Shown here: piece after piece, positions 30,212 to 38,685 of the stretch | Position numbering within the stretch: position 1 is the stretch's first letter | Layout: each line of letters starts with the position of its first letter | IMG/VR virus record: IMGVR_UViG_3300017998_000013 | Coordinates: 1 to 53,920 of that record | Reading direction: 5' to 3' (one strand) | Length of the DNA: 53,920 nucleotides | Origin: a virus | Translations under genes and position numbers: made by a program | The notes under the pieces: generated by a model | What the model was told of the DNA's origin: nothing | The model's database searches: none | The model's input: only the letters and a program-made list of their open reading frames with translations

Positions 30212-32604
30212 TGTGGAAGTTCCCCGATATCCGAAGCGAGATAAACAACCGTCGCTCCTTTCGTACCATACACCCGGCAGTCAACGGCGTCAACCATTGC
30301 GTTCGCCATCCCTATCATCTGCGGGTTTTTCGATGTGACCGTAGCGGTTATTGTCTGCGGCGCCGGGTTGCCGTTCCCGTCCACTATCTGCGGGTAGATT
30401 ATATCCACTACGACCGGGTATGACGTTGCGAGCACCTTAATCCACTGCGGCATACTCGGCGGGCCGGACTGTCGCGGCGATTTCCAGTCGAGTGAGCGAG
30501 GAGATGCAACATTTGAAGCAAGCGACACGATATCATTGCCGACCTGGAGGAACAGGTAACCGGTCACGAAGTCGTAGCATCCCGCCGTAGCGTAGAAATC
30601 CAAGTCTACGAAGTTCTTGGTTGCCGGATCGAATATGAACCCCGCCTGAACGTCGCCGTTTGTGTAAAACCCAACGTATTTATTCTCCCAGAAGTACGCC
30701 GAAATGGATGATGGAGCGTAATTTGCCCACTCATCGCGGGACATAATATCCTGAGTGATGATATTATTCGTCCCTTGCCCGAGAGCAATAAGCCCCTCCG
30801 GTGCGGCATAGATCGAAAACGCCCCCATGTTTACGACACTGCGCTTTGACAGGCAACTGAACCCTAACGGAATATAGGCCGGGACGCTGTTCTCCGGGTC
30901 GGTGAACGTGATCGCCTGCGGGAGCCCTTGAGTCAGTATCACAAGGGTATTCCCCCATGCAACGAGCCCCATGATTTCATCTTCCATAGACTTCTGATAA
31001 CTGGCAGGCCATGCGTGGGGGTAGCTCGGAACGGAAAGGCATAGAGTGTTGTTGAGCCAACACGCCATAGCCTCATTCGGAAGAGCTGCGAGCCCCTCCA
31101 CACCGGCCGGTGGGCCATCCCATTCGGCAGACTGGAGCACATCCGCCAGAGCTGAGTCAAGCAGGGAATCGGTATAGGACGCCGTGGCCACTGCCACCTG
31201 TTCGACAAGCTGAAAAATCTCGTTACCGTTCGCGTCTTGATTCAGCCGGTATATGTTAGAGTACAGAACCCAGAACAAAGGATCTGCCGGGCCGGTTTCA
31301 AGCCCCGTGACTGACACATGGTCCCCATCGAGCAGAGCAATAAGATTCGACACCGGCCCGGGGGGGCCAACCTCCCCATATCCGTTCACATACGCCTGAA
31401 CATAGTTTTTAGATTCGAGAGTGGTGGGGTCCGGATCGACGAGCTTCATTGCAGAGCATTTAACGTAAATTCCAGATGCGAACGTGCCATAGTCGTTAGA
31501 ATCCACCCCGTCAAGAGTGAAGTGCTTTGCGTCAATAACGGTAATGGTCCCGATCCACCCCTCAAGCTCCACCATCCCGACCATGTTGTAGAATTTCAGA
31601 GAGGTCCCTGTAGTGAGATTATGCGCTGTGCCTTGAGTCAGTTTAGCGGGGTTCGCCTTGCTGATATTGTCTGATGTCCCGATGGACACGGCAACGGGGG
31701 TGAATACTGAGGCAAGAGGGGACCCTGACGAGAGCACTCGCGACTGAAGTGTCCACGTCCCGCTGGTAAACGTGGGGTAACTTGTGGAATCCACCCCGTC
31801 TATGGTGAAATGAGACGAATCAACCACCGTGATCGTTCCCTGGTAGCCGTTAAGCTCAATCATTCCTATAATGCTGAACAAGAGGGTGTCACCGGTGATG
31901 AGTCCGTGGTTGGTATCAGTGCATTCAGCCGGGTTCCCTTTCGATAACACGGTAATCGTCCCGGAGTTCATCACCTTCAGACCTGTAGCGTAGAAACTGG
32001 CAAGCCCCGCTGCGATAGTGAGCCCGTTGAACGCGAACGACACCCCGTCGAGGCCGGTGACCCCGGTGGAGAAAAATTCCAGTAGCCAGTTCAGGCTGAT
32101 ATTCCCCATCCCGTTGTCGTAGACGGTCACCTTCGCGCCTGTTGAGTCGAGGATGACTGATGCTATCATCGAGAAAGGGGCAGACACGCCAAGGACTGTG
32201 GCAACGGGGGCGGTGAGAGGGGCGGGTGGTGAGGGTTTGCGGTAGGCCATGGGGTAAGCGGTGCCACCCTGTTTATAAAGGTTCTTATCCGTTACCCGCA
32301 ATTCGCCCGCTTCGGTGTAAAATACCCGCTTCCATGAGTCGTTAGGAAGAGGGGCGAGCACGGCGTCTACATCATCCGCCCATGCGAGCCACTTTACAGA
32401 ACCGTCGCCATCATAGAGAAATATCGAGACTATCGGTCCTGCGACCGTCGGGGTGTATTCGGCACCATCGGTCCCGAGCGGGACGAGTCCGCCGTGATCG
32501 AACCGGCAGTTTTTGGCTACCTGAGCATGACCGGGGGGGATAAGCCGCGGGTCGGTGATCCTTGGAACAATGCCGCCAAACTGAGAAAAAGTCAAGAGCG
32601 CCAT
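30208..32604 (-). CDS. Tail nozzle / tail tubular protein B-like
   Basis: This 798-residue protein opens with MALLTFSQFGGIVPRITDPR and HAQVAKNCRFDHGGLVPL, the start typical of T7 gp12/stopper-type nozzle proteins. Two copies of a SKGNPAECT.../FCCH-like beta module lie near residues 220-287 and 312-384 (GMIELNGYQGTITVVDSSHF; GMVELEGWIGTITVIDAKHF). The later part has beta-propeller-like VILTQGLPQAITFTDP and SVVNMGAFSIYAAPEGLIAL. The start overlaps the upstream stop (TAATG). It forms the distal end of the short tail. Confidence 0.75.
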   Translation of the reverse strand: MALLTFSQFGGIVPRITDPRLIPPGHAQVAKNCRFDHGGLVPLGTDGAEYTPTVAGPIVSIFLYDGDGSVKWLAWADDVDAVLAPLPNDSWKRVFYTEAGELRVTDKNLYKQGGTAYPMAYRKPSPPAPLTAPVATVLGVSAPFSMIASVILDSTGAKVTVYDNGMGNISLNWLLEFFSTGVTGLDGVSFAFNGLTIAAGLASFYATGLKVMNSGTITVLSKGNPAECTDTNHGLITGDTLLFSIIGMIELNGYQGTITVVDSSHFTIDGVDSTSYPTFTSGTWTLQSRVLSSGSPLASVFTPVAVSIGTSDNISKANPAKLTQGTAHNLTTGTSLKFYNMVGMVELEGWIGTITVIDAKHFTLDGVDSNDYGTFASGIYVKCSAMKLVDPDPTTLESKNYVQAYVNGYGEVGPPGPVSNLIALLDGDHVSVTGLETGPADPLFWVLYSNIYRLNQDANGNEIFQLVEQVAVATASYTDSLLDSALADVLQSAEWDGPPAGVEGLAALPNEAMACWLNNTLCLSVPSYPHAWPASYQKSMEDEIMGLVAWGNTLVILTQGLPQAITFTDPENSVPAYIPLGFSCLSKRSVVNMGAFSIYAAPEGLIALGQGTNNIITQDIMSRDEWANYAPSSISAYFWENKYVGFYTNGDVQAGFIFDPATKNFVDLDFYATAGCYDFVTGYLFLQVGNDIVSLASNVASPRSLDWKSPRQSGPPSMPQWIKVLATSYPVVVDIIYPQIVDGNGNPAPQTITATVTSKNPQMIGMANAMVDAVDCRVYGTKGATVVYLASDIGELPQ

Positions 32605-33548
32605 TATTGCCCCGCTGCCGCGACTGCGGTTTTCACCTGTTTCTGAACGCCGAGTGCTTGGTAAAATGATTGCCTATACATCTGCGACTTCTGCAAAGCA
32701 TTAGGCACGGTAGTATTCTCCGCCAGGCACCATGCAATGCAGCCGTTAATCGCCGGGACTTCGAACTCATCAGGGAGAGGGAACGGGTCGTTTACCGGGT
32801 CCTGTGCCGCGGTCGGGTATGCAGAACCGAGGTTTTCTATCTGTGTGGGGGCAACTGCGGGTTGGGGAGGAAACACGCCGTAAGCGTAGGGGTCTTTCTC
32901 ATCCATGACCACGATGGAGACCACCCCATCGGCCGGCCAAGTGTGCCAGTCAGGGATACACTGGTCCATAGTCTCACGGGGGACGGAAGTTATCACTTTG
33001 CCGGGGGTGGCTCCGTTGACGCCCATGTTTCTTCTCGCGTCCAGCAGATCATTCCATCCAGCGGGAAATGTTTGCCGTGTCCCGGCAACGAGTTGGCACA
33101 CCTGAAGAATGGAATTCGCTTCCGGCCGGAGGTCCACTATCTCATGACAAACGAGATTCAGGTAAACGAGCAGGATATTCGTTGGGTAGCCGATATTCAG
33201 TATATCCTGGAGCTGCCGGCCGATTGCCGCGATAATCGCCGCTACCCCCACCGTGCCGGGACCGACAAGCGCCTCCTCAATAGATATATCGTTGCCGATC
33301 ATCTGGCCGTTGTACCATATCTCTATCGGGTAGGGTCCGCCGTTTGGAACGGCTAGGCTGCCGTAATACCACGACTGAATGGCGGATGTGTCGGCGAATT
33401 CCGTGAGATAGAAATCGTTTTCTGCGCCCCATTGGAGCGTAGTGAAGTTCCAGAACTGCCCTGCGTTCGGCATTCGGCAGTAGACTGCGGCATTGCCGAG
33501 GCCCTTGTCGTAGCGGAGCGTCACGTTTTTCGTCGGTTGGTTGAGCAT
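32604..33548 (-). CDS. DUF6682-like tail adaptor protein (putative)
   Basis: This 314-residue protein has an N-terminal beta domain (RYDKGLGNAAVYCRMPNAG). A longer domain follows with LQDILNIGYP, SILQVCQLVAGTRQTFPAGW, LLDARRNMG, VPRETMDQCIPDWH and VVMDEKDPYAYGVFPPQP. The second part resembles a common podovirus protein next to the nozzle gene (DUF6682, tail-tube-A-like). The extra N-terminal domain may be a fusion. A role in connecting portal and nozzle is inferred. Confidence 0.6.
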   Translation of the reverse strand: MLNQPTKNVTLRYDKGLGNAAVYCRMPNAGQFWNFTTLQWGAENDFYLTEFADTSAIQSWYYGSLAVPNGGPYPIEIWYNGQMIGNDISIEEALVGPGTVGVAAIIAAIGRQLQDILNIGYPTNILLVYLNLVCHEIVDLRPEANSILQVCQLVAGTRQTFPAGWNDLLDARRNMGVNGATPGKVITSVPRETMDQCIPDWHTWPADGVVSIVVMDEKDPYAYGVFPPQPAVAPTQIENLGSAYPTAAQDPVNDPFPLPDEFEVPAINGCIAWCLAENTTVPNALQKSQMYRQSFYQALGVQKQVKTAVAAAGQ

Positions 33549-33559
33549 GATTCCCCCGG

Positions 33560-34015
33560 TTACTGTACCGCCATATCCAGATTAAACATTATGTAGGTGT
33601 CCACGTTCGATTTGCGCCAGTTCAGGTTTGGGCCGTTGTTGAAATTTCGCATAAGCCAGATTCGAGGATCGCCAGCATTCACATAAATAACCCCCGTGCC
33701 ATAGGCCCCGCCATTGGTGTAAGTGACCGTACCGACAAAGCCGCTCTTCGCCGGTTTCAGTCCTTCAGGGATATTTACCAACAGCCCGGTAGACGGGATA
33801 CCGGATACACTGGACACCTCTAAGGTCATGTTCCATTGCAACCGGCCATCTTCTACCTTATATTCATTCCTGGTGATGCTGCCGACATCGACAGCCCACT
33901 GCATAAAGGCGCTACCGTAGAAGTCAGAGTTGTCGGGATTGTAGGTTTGCCATTGGCAAGCATTGGCAGAGATTGTTATGAGCATGATTACTAAGAACAT
34001 CCAGAATGTTTTCAT
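33560..34015 (-). CDS. Exported fibre-tip-like protein with signal peptide
   Basis: The second of two tandem ATGs (34015) has better spacing to AGGAGG. The 151-residue protein starts with a signal peptide (MKTFWMFLVIMLITISANA before CQWQT). The mature part is a beta-rich domain (LQWNMTLEVSSVSG; LLVNIPEGLKPA; GTVTYTNGGAYGTGVIYV). The same pattern forms the C-terminus of the neighbouring 362-residue protein. A receptor-binding-tip-like domain with export signal, inside the tail gene cluster, is unexpected for a cytoplasmically assembled virion. Confidence 0.65.
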   Translation of the reverse strand: MKTFWMFLVIMLITISANACQWQTYNPDNSDFYGSAFMQWAVDVGSITRNEYKVEDGRLQWNMTLEVSSVSGIPSTGLLVNIPEGLKPAKSGFVGTVTYTNGGAYGTGVIYVNAGDPRIWLMRNFNNGPNLNWRKSNVDTYIMFNLDMAVQ

Positions 34016-34027
34016 CATAACCTCCTG

Positions 34028-35116
34028 TTACTGGATTTCAAACTCAATATTGAGCAAGATCGACGTATTCCCGGTTGACGCAGCCCAAGTGGTCGAAGCA
34101 TAATTTTTAAATAGTCCCATGTACGACGACCCGTTGCCATTGCCAGCAATAATCCCCTGCCCATACGTTCCGTTGTCTGAATAGACGAAACTGCCGATAT
34201 ACGAATTCGTTACCTCTTTTGCACCATTTGGGATGGTCAGGACGAGGGCATTACCCCCTGATGTCACGCTTGTCCCCGTGATCGAAAGAACCCAGTGCAT
34301 CCTTTTCCCCACTATGGAATATCGGCTATACGCAACGTTCCCCGAGACGACCGTCCATGTATTGCCAGACCCGATAAAGTTCCCCGCGCTGAACGTGGGG
34401 GTGCTCCATGTTGGAAGGTTATTAGTTATCGCCCTCCCAACGAAATATGAATTTACCGCATACCTGCTGCTGTCTGACGCCGGGGGAGTCGGCACCTTAA
34501 GCCCATGTGTTGTATAGTTCACAAATGGCGCGGAATAGTTTGCAAACGGTGAACGACCATCAGGTCCATTAACCGGGATTTGGCTTGCGCCAGGGCGGGT
34601 CGAAGGGGCGAACCCTCCTGCCAGCGTAGAATTGGCAGCAAGAGTGGCATTCGCTGCATTCGTGGCCCAGAATACCAAACCTGAATCGGTAAGGGTCCCT
34701 ATCGGTATCCACCCGGTATCTGCGCCGTTCCTGATCCTGAGAGTCGGGGGGGAGGTCGAAGTATCGCACCATAATGGGTTATGAGACCCCGTTGTCGTCG
34801 GTGCTGTGGCTGAGTTATAAACAGAGAGGATGTTCGCTTGGACTTGGTTTACAGTCGCCCGGCCACCGCCCATGGAGGTATATGCAACCTGGACCGCACC
34901 GATACTCGCAGGGGTGATCGTAATCGTTTTAGACCCCGGAGTATTCACTGCCCCCACGACCTTGATAGTCGAGTGGGAAGTCGGGGCGCATATTTTGCCG
35001 CCGGCAGAAGAGAAACAATTGAACGTGTTAATTACCGGAGTGGCGTTGCTGCCGTAGACGATTTGACCGACGCAAAACAAAGCGATCGCGAGTATTCCGT
35101 AATAGATCGGTTTCAA
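34028..35116 (-). CDS. Exported tail-fibre-like protein with signal peptide
   Basis: This 362-residue protein starts with a signal peptide (MKPIYYGILAIALFCVGQIV, cut near VYG/SN). A Thr/Ser-rich shaft follows, with the fibre-like segment NPLWCDTSTSPPTLRIRN and GADTGWIPIGT. The C-terminal domain (MHWVLSITGTSVTSGG; LTIPNGAKEV; YSDNGTYGQGII) is homologous to that of the next gene. The content is what one expects of a tail fibre, except for the Sec signal. It lies between two adaptor-type genes. Confidence 0.7.
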   Translation of the reverse strand: MKPIYYGILAIALFCVGQIVYGSNATPVINTFNCFSSAGGKICAPTSHSTIKVVGAVNTPGSKTITITPASIGAVQVAYTSMGGGRATVNQVQANILSVYNSATAPTTTGSHNPLWCDTSTSPPTLRIRNGADTGWIPIGTLTDSGLVFWATNAANATLAANSTLAGGFAPSTRPGASQIPVNGPDGRSPFANYSAPFVNYTTHGLKVPTPPASDSSRYAVNSYFVGRAITNNLPTWSTPTFSAGNFIGSGNTWTVVSGNVAYSRYSIVGKRMHWVLSITGTSVTSGGNALVLTIPNGAKEVTNSYIGSFVYSDNGTYGQGIIAGNGNGSSYMGLFKNYASTTWAASTGNTSILLNIEFEIQ

Positions 35117-35850
35117 TAGAAATCCCCCCTTTTCATGCGCCTGCGCGGTAAAGGCACCGCCCTGGCGTTGAGCACCGTGTCCACCTCGTTCTGTAGCATG
35201 GCCTCGAAGTCCGGATCTGCCTGGATGACGTTCAGCCCCTTGGTGATCACCCGGGGAACGCCCTGGAAAAACGCCTGGTCGAACAGCCCGTTGAACGGTA
35301 TCGGCACATCGGATGTCACATTATCGACTGTCTGCGTGGGAGCGGATATCTCTGACGGCATCCCGTAGTATCTTGCTTTGATGGAAACTGAGACAAGACC
35401 GGTATCGAGTGCAGGGTAAAAGACAATCTGTGCCAGTCCGAGAAGTTCATATTTATACGGAGAAAGCGCCGTCTGTCCTTGGAATCGAGCCCGGCTGCCG
35501 GTTATCGGCTCAAGGCATCCCGATCGGCCGTAAAGGTCGTAATCGTAGCCGCCGTAACTCTGCGAATTATCACTATCCCAATTATCATCGTCATAACTCC
35601 CGCTGTAATCGGGATTGTACGGCTTTTCCGCAAGGGAAATGAACCCGTCAGGGAGGTCGTAATAAACCGTGTCAGGGGTGACGGTCCATGTGTTTTCCAT
35701 TTGAACGAGCAGATCACTCTTCACTTTGATGAGGCGCTTGGCGATCATCGAAGCGACATAGTTTATTGCTTGGTAGAATGTCGTGCCGGTCGGCGGGGCT
35801 TTGGCAATCCGCGGGAGGGCATCAAGGACTAGTTGCTTAACGGTTGTCAT
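35113..35850 (-). CDS. Tail adaptor / head-completion protein (putative)
   Basis: This 245-residue protein has TTVKQLVLDALPRIAKA and NYVASMIAKRLI helices, then YYDLPDGFISLAEKPYNP. An acidic Tyr-rich insert, a beta segment (YELLGLAQIVFYPAL; VSIKARYYGMPSEI) and a C-terminal basic end PLPRRRMKRGDFY follow. The LPDGFISL pattern recurs in podovirus adaptor proteins. It overlaps both neighbours by four bases. It probably sits between portal and tail. Confidence 0.55.
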   Translation of the reverse strand: MTTVKQLVLDALPRIAKAPPTGTTFYQAINYVASMIAKRLIKVKSDLLVQMENTWTVTPDTVYYDLPDGFISLAEKPYNPDYSGSYDDDNWDSDNSQSYGGYDYDLYGRSGCLEPITGSRARFQGQTALSPYKYELLGLAQIVFYPALDTGLVSVSIKARYYGMPSEISAPTQTVDNVTSDVPIPFNGLFDQAFFQGVPRVITKGLNVIQADPDFEAMLQNEVDTVLNARAVPLPRRRMKRGDFY

Positions 35851-36131
35851 GATAAACGGTCCTCCGGATCATAGAGGCGGCGCCCTCCAGGCGATACAGC
35901 ATCTACTGCTTTTTTGCACCCTTCGCAGTGCATAATGGTCAGCAATATCTGGTCAACCTTGCCATCAGTAGTCTTCTGCCCTTTGACGAAACTCTTGCCT
36001 ACCCATACCAGCACCCCCACAAGGGCTCCCCCGACTGCACCGATTACACTCACGAGCAGTTTTACAGCCGTCCATATTACCGGCATTATCGCATTATACA
36101 TCTCTAAAGATGGTTGGATAGGTGTCGTCAT
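35847..36131 (-). CDS. Small membrane protein, holin-like candidate
   Basis: This 94-residue protein has one long hydrophobic segment (about 14-45: IMPVIWTAVKLLVSVIGAVG, then GALVGVLVWVG), long enough for one or two helices. A CEGCKK motif and a basic tail follow. It is within a cluster of lysis-related genes, so a holin or anchored spanin component is possible. Nothing in the sequence fixes the role. Confidence 0.5.
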   Translation of the reverse strand: MTTPIQPSLEMYNAIMPVIWTAVKLLVSVIGAVGGALVGVLVWVGKSFVKGQKTTDGKVDQILLTIMHCEGCKKAVDAVSPGGRRLYDPEDRLS

Positions 36132-36146
36132 GCCGCCCCCTTTTTG

Positions 36147-36944
36147 TTACCCCGCCATTTTCAGCGCCGCCATCTGCGCTTCCCAGTCGGCAACGGTCAT
36201 GCCTATAGGAGTTATCCCGGTCGTGTCCGTCCAGTCCTGAGAGATGAAAGAATAGACCTCATCAACGAATGCGTCAAAGAAAGCCTGAGTCATGCCGTAC
36301 TTTCTCCCCCATGAAATCACAGGGTAGGTTCCCGCCACATTGTAGCCCGGCAGAATGACGCAATGCCCTCCAACTGTGTCCGTCACGTCCACGCCAGCGG
36401 GAACATCCCACACATCCGGCGGGGTCATCGGGTTGCCCTGCGCATCGTACATCAGGAAGCGGGGAACCTCGAAGCCGATATAGACCAGGCCCGATTCGTA
36501 GATGCACTCCTTCACATCCTGTGTATTGCGCGGGTCCGTCTCGAAGAATCCAAGGAGCTTTTCTGCGGTCGTGCCGTCACCGATAGGAAAGCCGGTATTG
36601 ACGCAGTACCCGAGCACGTCCTGCTCGACGCCACCTTTGTCGGTGTTGGGGTCGTTGGGGTCATAACCGCAGGCCTGTTCATAAAGGGCCTGGACGCAGT
36701 TGTCCGATTCGGTGATGATGTTCTTTGCCGCCCATTGGGTAAGCACCTGCCGGGCATGGTAGACACCAGCGCAAGTGCAATCCCCTTCTGCATCGTTGAG
36801 CATCATTCCCACGTCGACAGGGAGTCCGGGCGTGTAATCGCAAGAATCGGGAATCAAGAGTGTCTTTTCCCGGCGCATGGTGAGGGCCGAGTAGTGAGGA
36901 ATGAAAGGATAGAATTTACGGGGCAACCGCCCGAGTTGGAACAT
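36147..36944 (-). CDS. Papain-fold (C1-like) cysteine peptidase homologue
   Basis: ATG 36944 follows GGAGGTTGAT; a TTG at 36956 is less likely. The 265-residue protein has GDCTCAGVYHARQVL (candidate active-site Cys), TVGGHCVILPGYN (His) and ISWGRKYGMTQAFFDAFV (Asn/Trp region replaced by SWG). This order is that of papain-like peptidases. The catalytic Gln and Asn are not certain. It may be a structural relative or an active protease acting in maturation or at the cell envelope. Confidence 0.5.
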   Translation of the reverse strand: MFQLGRLPRKFYPFIPHYSALTMRREKTLLIPDSCDYTPGLPVDVGMMLNDAEGDCTCAGVYHARQVLTQWAAKNIITESDNCVQALYEQACGYDPNDPNTDKGGVEQDVLGYCVNTGFPIGDGTTAEKLLGFFETDPRNTQDVKECIYESGLVYIGFEVPRFLMYDAQGNPMTPPDVWDVPAGVDVTDTVGGHCVILPGYNVAGTYPVISWGRKYGMTQAFFDAFVDEVYSFISQDWTDTTGITPIGMTVADWEAQMAALKMAG

Positions 36945-36961
36945 ATCAACCTCCAAAACTA

Positions 36962-36979
36962 GGGGCGGCGGACCGCCCC
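36962..36979 (-). other. GC-rich intercistronic hairpin
   Basis: GGGGCGG (36962-36968) pairs with CCGCCCC (36973-36979) around a 4-base loop. On the - strand it is followed by TAGTTTTGG. It could be a weak terminator or an mRNA-stabilising element upstream of the papain-like gene. Confidence 0.45.
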
Positions 36980-37013
36980 GTTACCAAAAGGCTGGCAGAT
37001 CAAGTCCGTGGTG

Positions 37014-37325
37014 TCAGGTCGTGGGCTCGACCGGCGGCGGGTCGGGGACCGGCGGCACGAACGACGGGTCGATCTTCTTGGCGATTGCCACCGACGCAGT
37101 ATAGACTGCATTGGCGATCTTCAGGATGTTGGCGCCGTAGAGTTTGATCAGGCCGGGGATCAGGTTGGTCTGGAAACCGGTGAAGGTAATCCCGGCAGCG
37201 GCGAGCGCGTCGCCCAGGTCGGTAATGTCCCCTTGGAACTGGGCACTTTCAGCGAACTGTACGAAATTGATGAGCTTTACATCTGCGTTAATTTCATCTT
37301 CCAGAATCTTGTTGATGAGTGACAT
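37014..37325 (-). CDS. Hypothetical helical protein
   Basis: ATG 37325 is preferred, because AAAGGAG lies about 8 bases upstream, over the earlier in-frame start at 37436. The 103-residue protein is helical (MSLINKILEDEINADVKLIN; TNLIPGLIKLYGANILKIAN), with a Pro-rich end (VPPVPDPPPVEPTT). No motif was recognised. Its location suggests a virion or lysis accessory protein. Confidence 0.5.
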   Translation of the reverse strand: MSLINKILEDEINADVKLINFVQFAESAQFQGDITDLGDALAAAGITFTGFQTNLIPGLIKLYGANILKIANAVYTASVAIAKKIDPSFVPPVPDPPPVEPTT

Positions 37326-37327
37326 GC

Positions 37328-37525
37328 CTAAACTCCTTTCATTGCCGGGTCTTGCCCGGCTGGTTCTGGGGGGCTTGCGTCCCCCTGTTTTTGTGATGTC
37401 CCTGGCCGGAGTATGGCACCCATGATGCCGAGACACACCCCGGCGGTTATCCCGTCCTTTGCATAAACAGCATAAGCCCCAATTCCCGCGACCGCAAGTG
37501 AAAAAATCAGTTTATCCCAGTCCAT
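37328..37525 (-). CDS. Small membrane protein, holin-like candidate
   Basis: ATG 37525 follows AAAGGGGATGGTC. The 65-residue protein has one or two hydrophobic stretches (LIFSLAVAGIGAYAVYA; GVCLGIMGAILRP) and a soluble Pro/Gln-rich tail. It overlaps the upstream gene by 14 bp and lies just downstream of the lysozyme, lipoprotein and hydrolase genes. That fits a holin, but the sequence is not diagnostic. Confidence 0.5.
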   Translation of the reverse strand: MDWDKLIFSLAVAGIGAYAVYAKDGITAGVCLGIMGAILRPGTSQKQGDASPPEPAGQDPAMKGV

Positions 37526-38018
37526 GACCATCCCCTTTCTGGTATTTAATCCACGCATTTATTTGTGCGGCGAGCCGTCTATACATGAAATCAGGGGCCA
37601 TGCCTTGTGCCGCCATCCCGAGCAGCAAACCGATTGATTGAATGGACGCGCCTACCGCCTCGCTGCATATCCAGACGTGATCATCCTCAACGAGCAGGGG
37701 AATCGGGAGAAATGCGGTGAAGATAATAATCCATCCATATTTTGGCTTCACAAGAAACACGCCCCCTGCGGCAATTAATTCAGCCTGGGCCCTGACAATC
37801 TTCTCCTGAGCCTTGGTGCAGGCAATCGGTATGCAGTCCCAGGCGCCCGGTTCCATATCGATGTGATCTTTGAAAGAAGGCCCGTTGTCCTCGTCTCGGG
37901 AAGAAAAGAACTTGCCATCGGAAAACTGGAGCTCAACATGGCAATGATGACCACTAAAGAACATGATCACGCTGCCGAAGAATGACGTCGCCTTTTTCTT
38001 GAACCATACGCGCATCAT
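37512..38018 (-). CDS. NlpC/P60- or YiiX-like permuted papain-fold hydrolase (putative)
   Basis: This 168-residue protein has SGHHCHVELQFSDGKFFSSR near the N-terminus (candidate His). VEDDHVWICSEAVGASIQSI lies later (candidate Cys-Ser-Glu). That order fits permuted NlpC/P60-like cysteine hydrolases such as YiiX. It is coupled to the lipoprotein gene upstream (TGATG). The location beside the lysozyme suggests envelope degradation or lysis. Confidence 0.5.
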   Translation of the reverse strand: MMRVWFKKKATSFFGSVIMFFSGHHCHVELQFSDGKFFSSRDEDNGPSFKDHIDMEPGAWDCIPIACTKAQEKIVRAQAELIAAGGVFLVKPKYGWIIIFTAFLPIPLLVEDDHVWICSEAVGASIQSIGLLLGMAAQGMAPDFMYRRLAAQINAWIKYQKGDGHGLG

Positions 38019-38251
38019 TTGATATCCAAAGCGTTATCAAGTTCTCTTGCGTCGTCAAGGGACTTCTGGCAGGCTACCGGGTTTGCTTTACACCATGCCG
38101 CCCATTCCTGCGCTTGTTGTTTGCCCGCCGCATCGTTCTTTTTTGTCAAGTCAACAGAGCTAATAACCCCTGCCCCGCTGAACTTCTCGTTGTGGGAGGT
38201 CACACACCCCTGCATCATCAATACTGCCGCCAGAATCAAGAGAGTTTTCAT
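38015..38251 (-). CDS. Small lipoprotein, possible outer-membrane spanin
   Basis: This 78-residue protein starts MKTLLILAAVLMMQGCVTS, a lipoprotein signal with Cys16. The mature part is short and helical (AAGKQQAQEWAAWCKANPVA). Its ATG overlaps the lysozyme stop (ATGA). A small lipoprotein directly after a lysozyme is the usual place for an Rz1-type or unimolecular spanin. No inner-membrane partner overlaps it, so the spanin call is tentative. Confidence 0.55.
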   Translation of the reverse strand: MKTLLILAAVLMMQGCVTSHNEKFSGAGVISSVDLTKKNDAAGKQQAQEWAAWCKANPVACQKSLDDARELDNALDIK

Positions 38252-38685
38252 ACTGTTGCTCCTTTCCTTAGTTCTTCCACAATTCTATTGCTGCGGCCGG
38301 GGGCACCCCCGGAGTTTTTAAGCTGCCGATACCAAAGACTGTCCATTGCCTGATCTGCCGCCTCGTCCCAATTATCGGCCTTAATTGCGGCAACCATGTT
38401 GTGGAAGCCCTCAACTCCGGCCTTGCCAAGGTTGAACACCATGTTAACGAGCGCCCCCTGACGAACATCATCCATCGGCTGATCGGCAAAGATTTCGTGA
38501 AACTCCTGGATGGCCTGGTCTACCCGGCGGCCGAGTAGGATGGTTGCCGTCTCTTCCGAGATAGTGGAACTTTGCCCTGGCGCACAGCATCCGTAACCAT
38601 ACGTCCATTGTTTGTTATCCCAGAAAGCGGATGCCGTAAATCCTTCATCAATCTTCAACTGATTTATTATCGCGTCTCTGTTCAT
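38248..38685 (-). CDS. Endolysin, T4-type lysozyme (GH24)
   Basis: This 145-residue protein has the GH24 signature: KIDEGFTASAFWDNKQWTYG, with Glu14 as catalytic acid, and then YGCCAPG. ALVNMVFNLGKAGVEGF and LWYRQLKNSGGAPGRSNRIV are the usual C-terminal helices (R..EE... present). There is no signal peptide, so it needs a holin. The next gene is coupled by ATGA. It cleaves the MurNAc-GlcNAc bond of peptidoglycan. Confidence 0.85.
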   Translation of the reverse strand: MNRDAIINQLKIDEGFTASAFWDNKQWTYGYGCCAPGQSSTISEETATILLGRRVDQAIQEFHEIFADQPMDDVRQGALVNMVFNLGKAGVEGFHNMVAAIKADNWDEAADQAMDSLWYRQLKNSGGAPGRSNRIVEELRKGATV

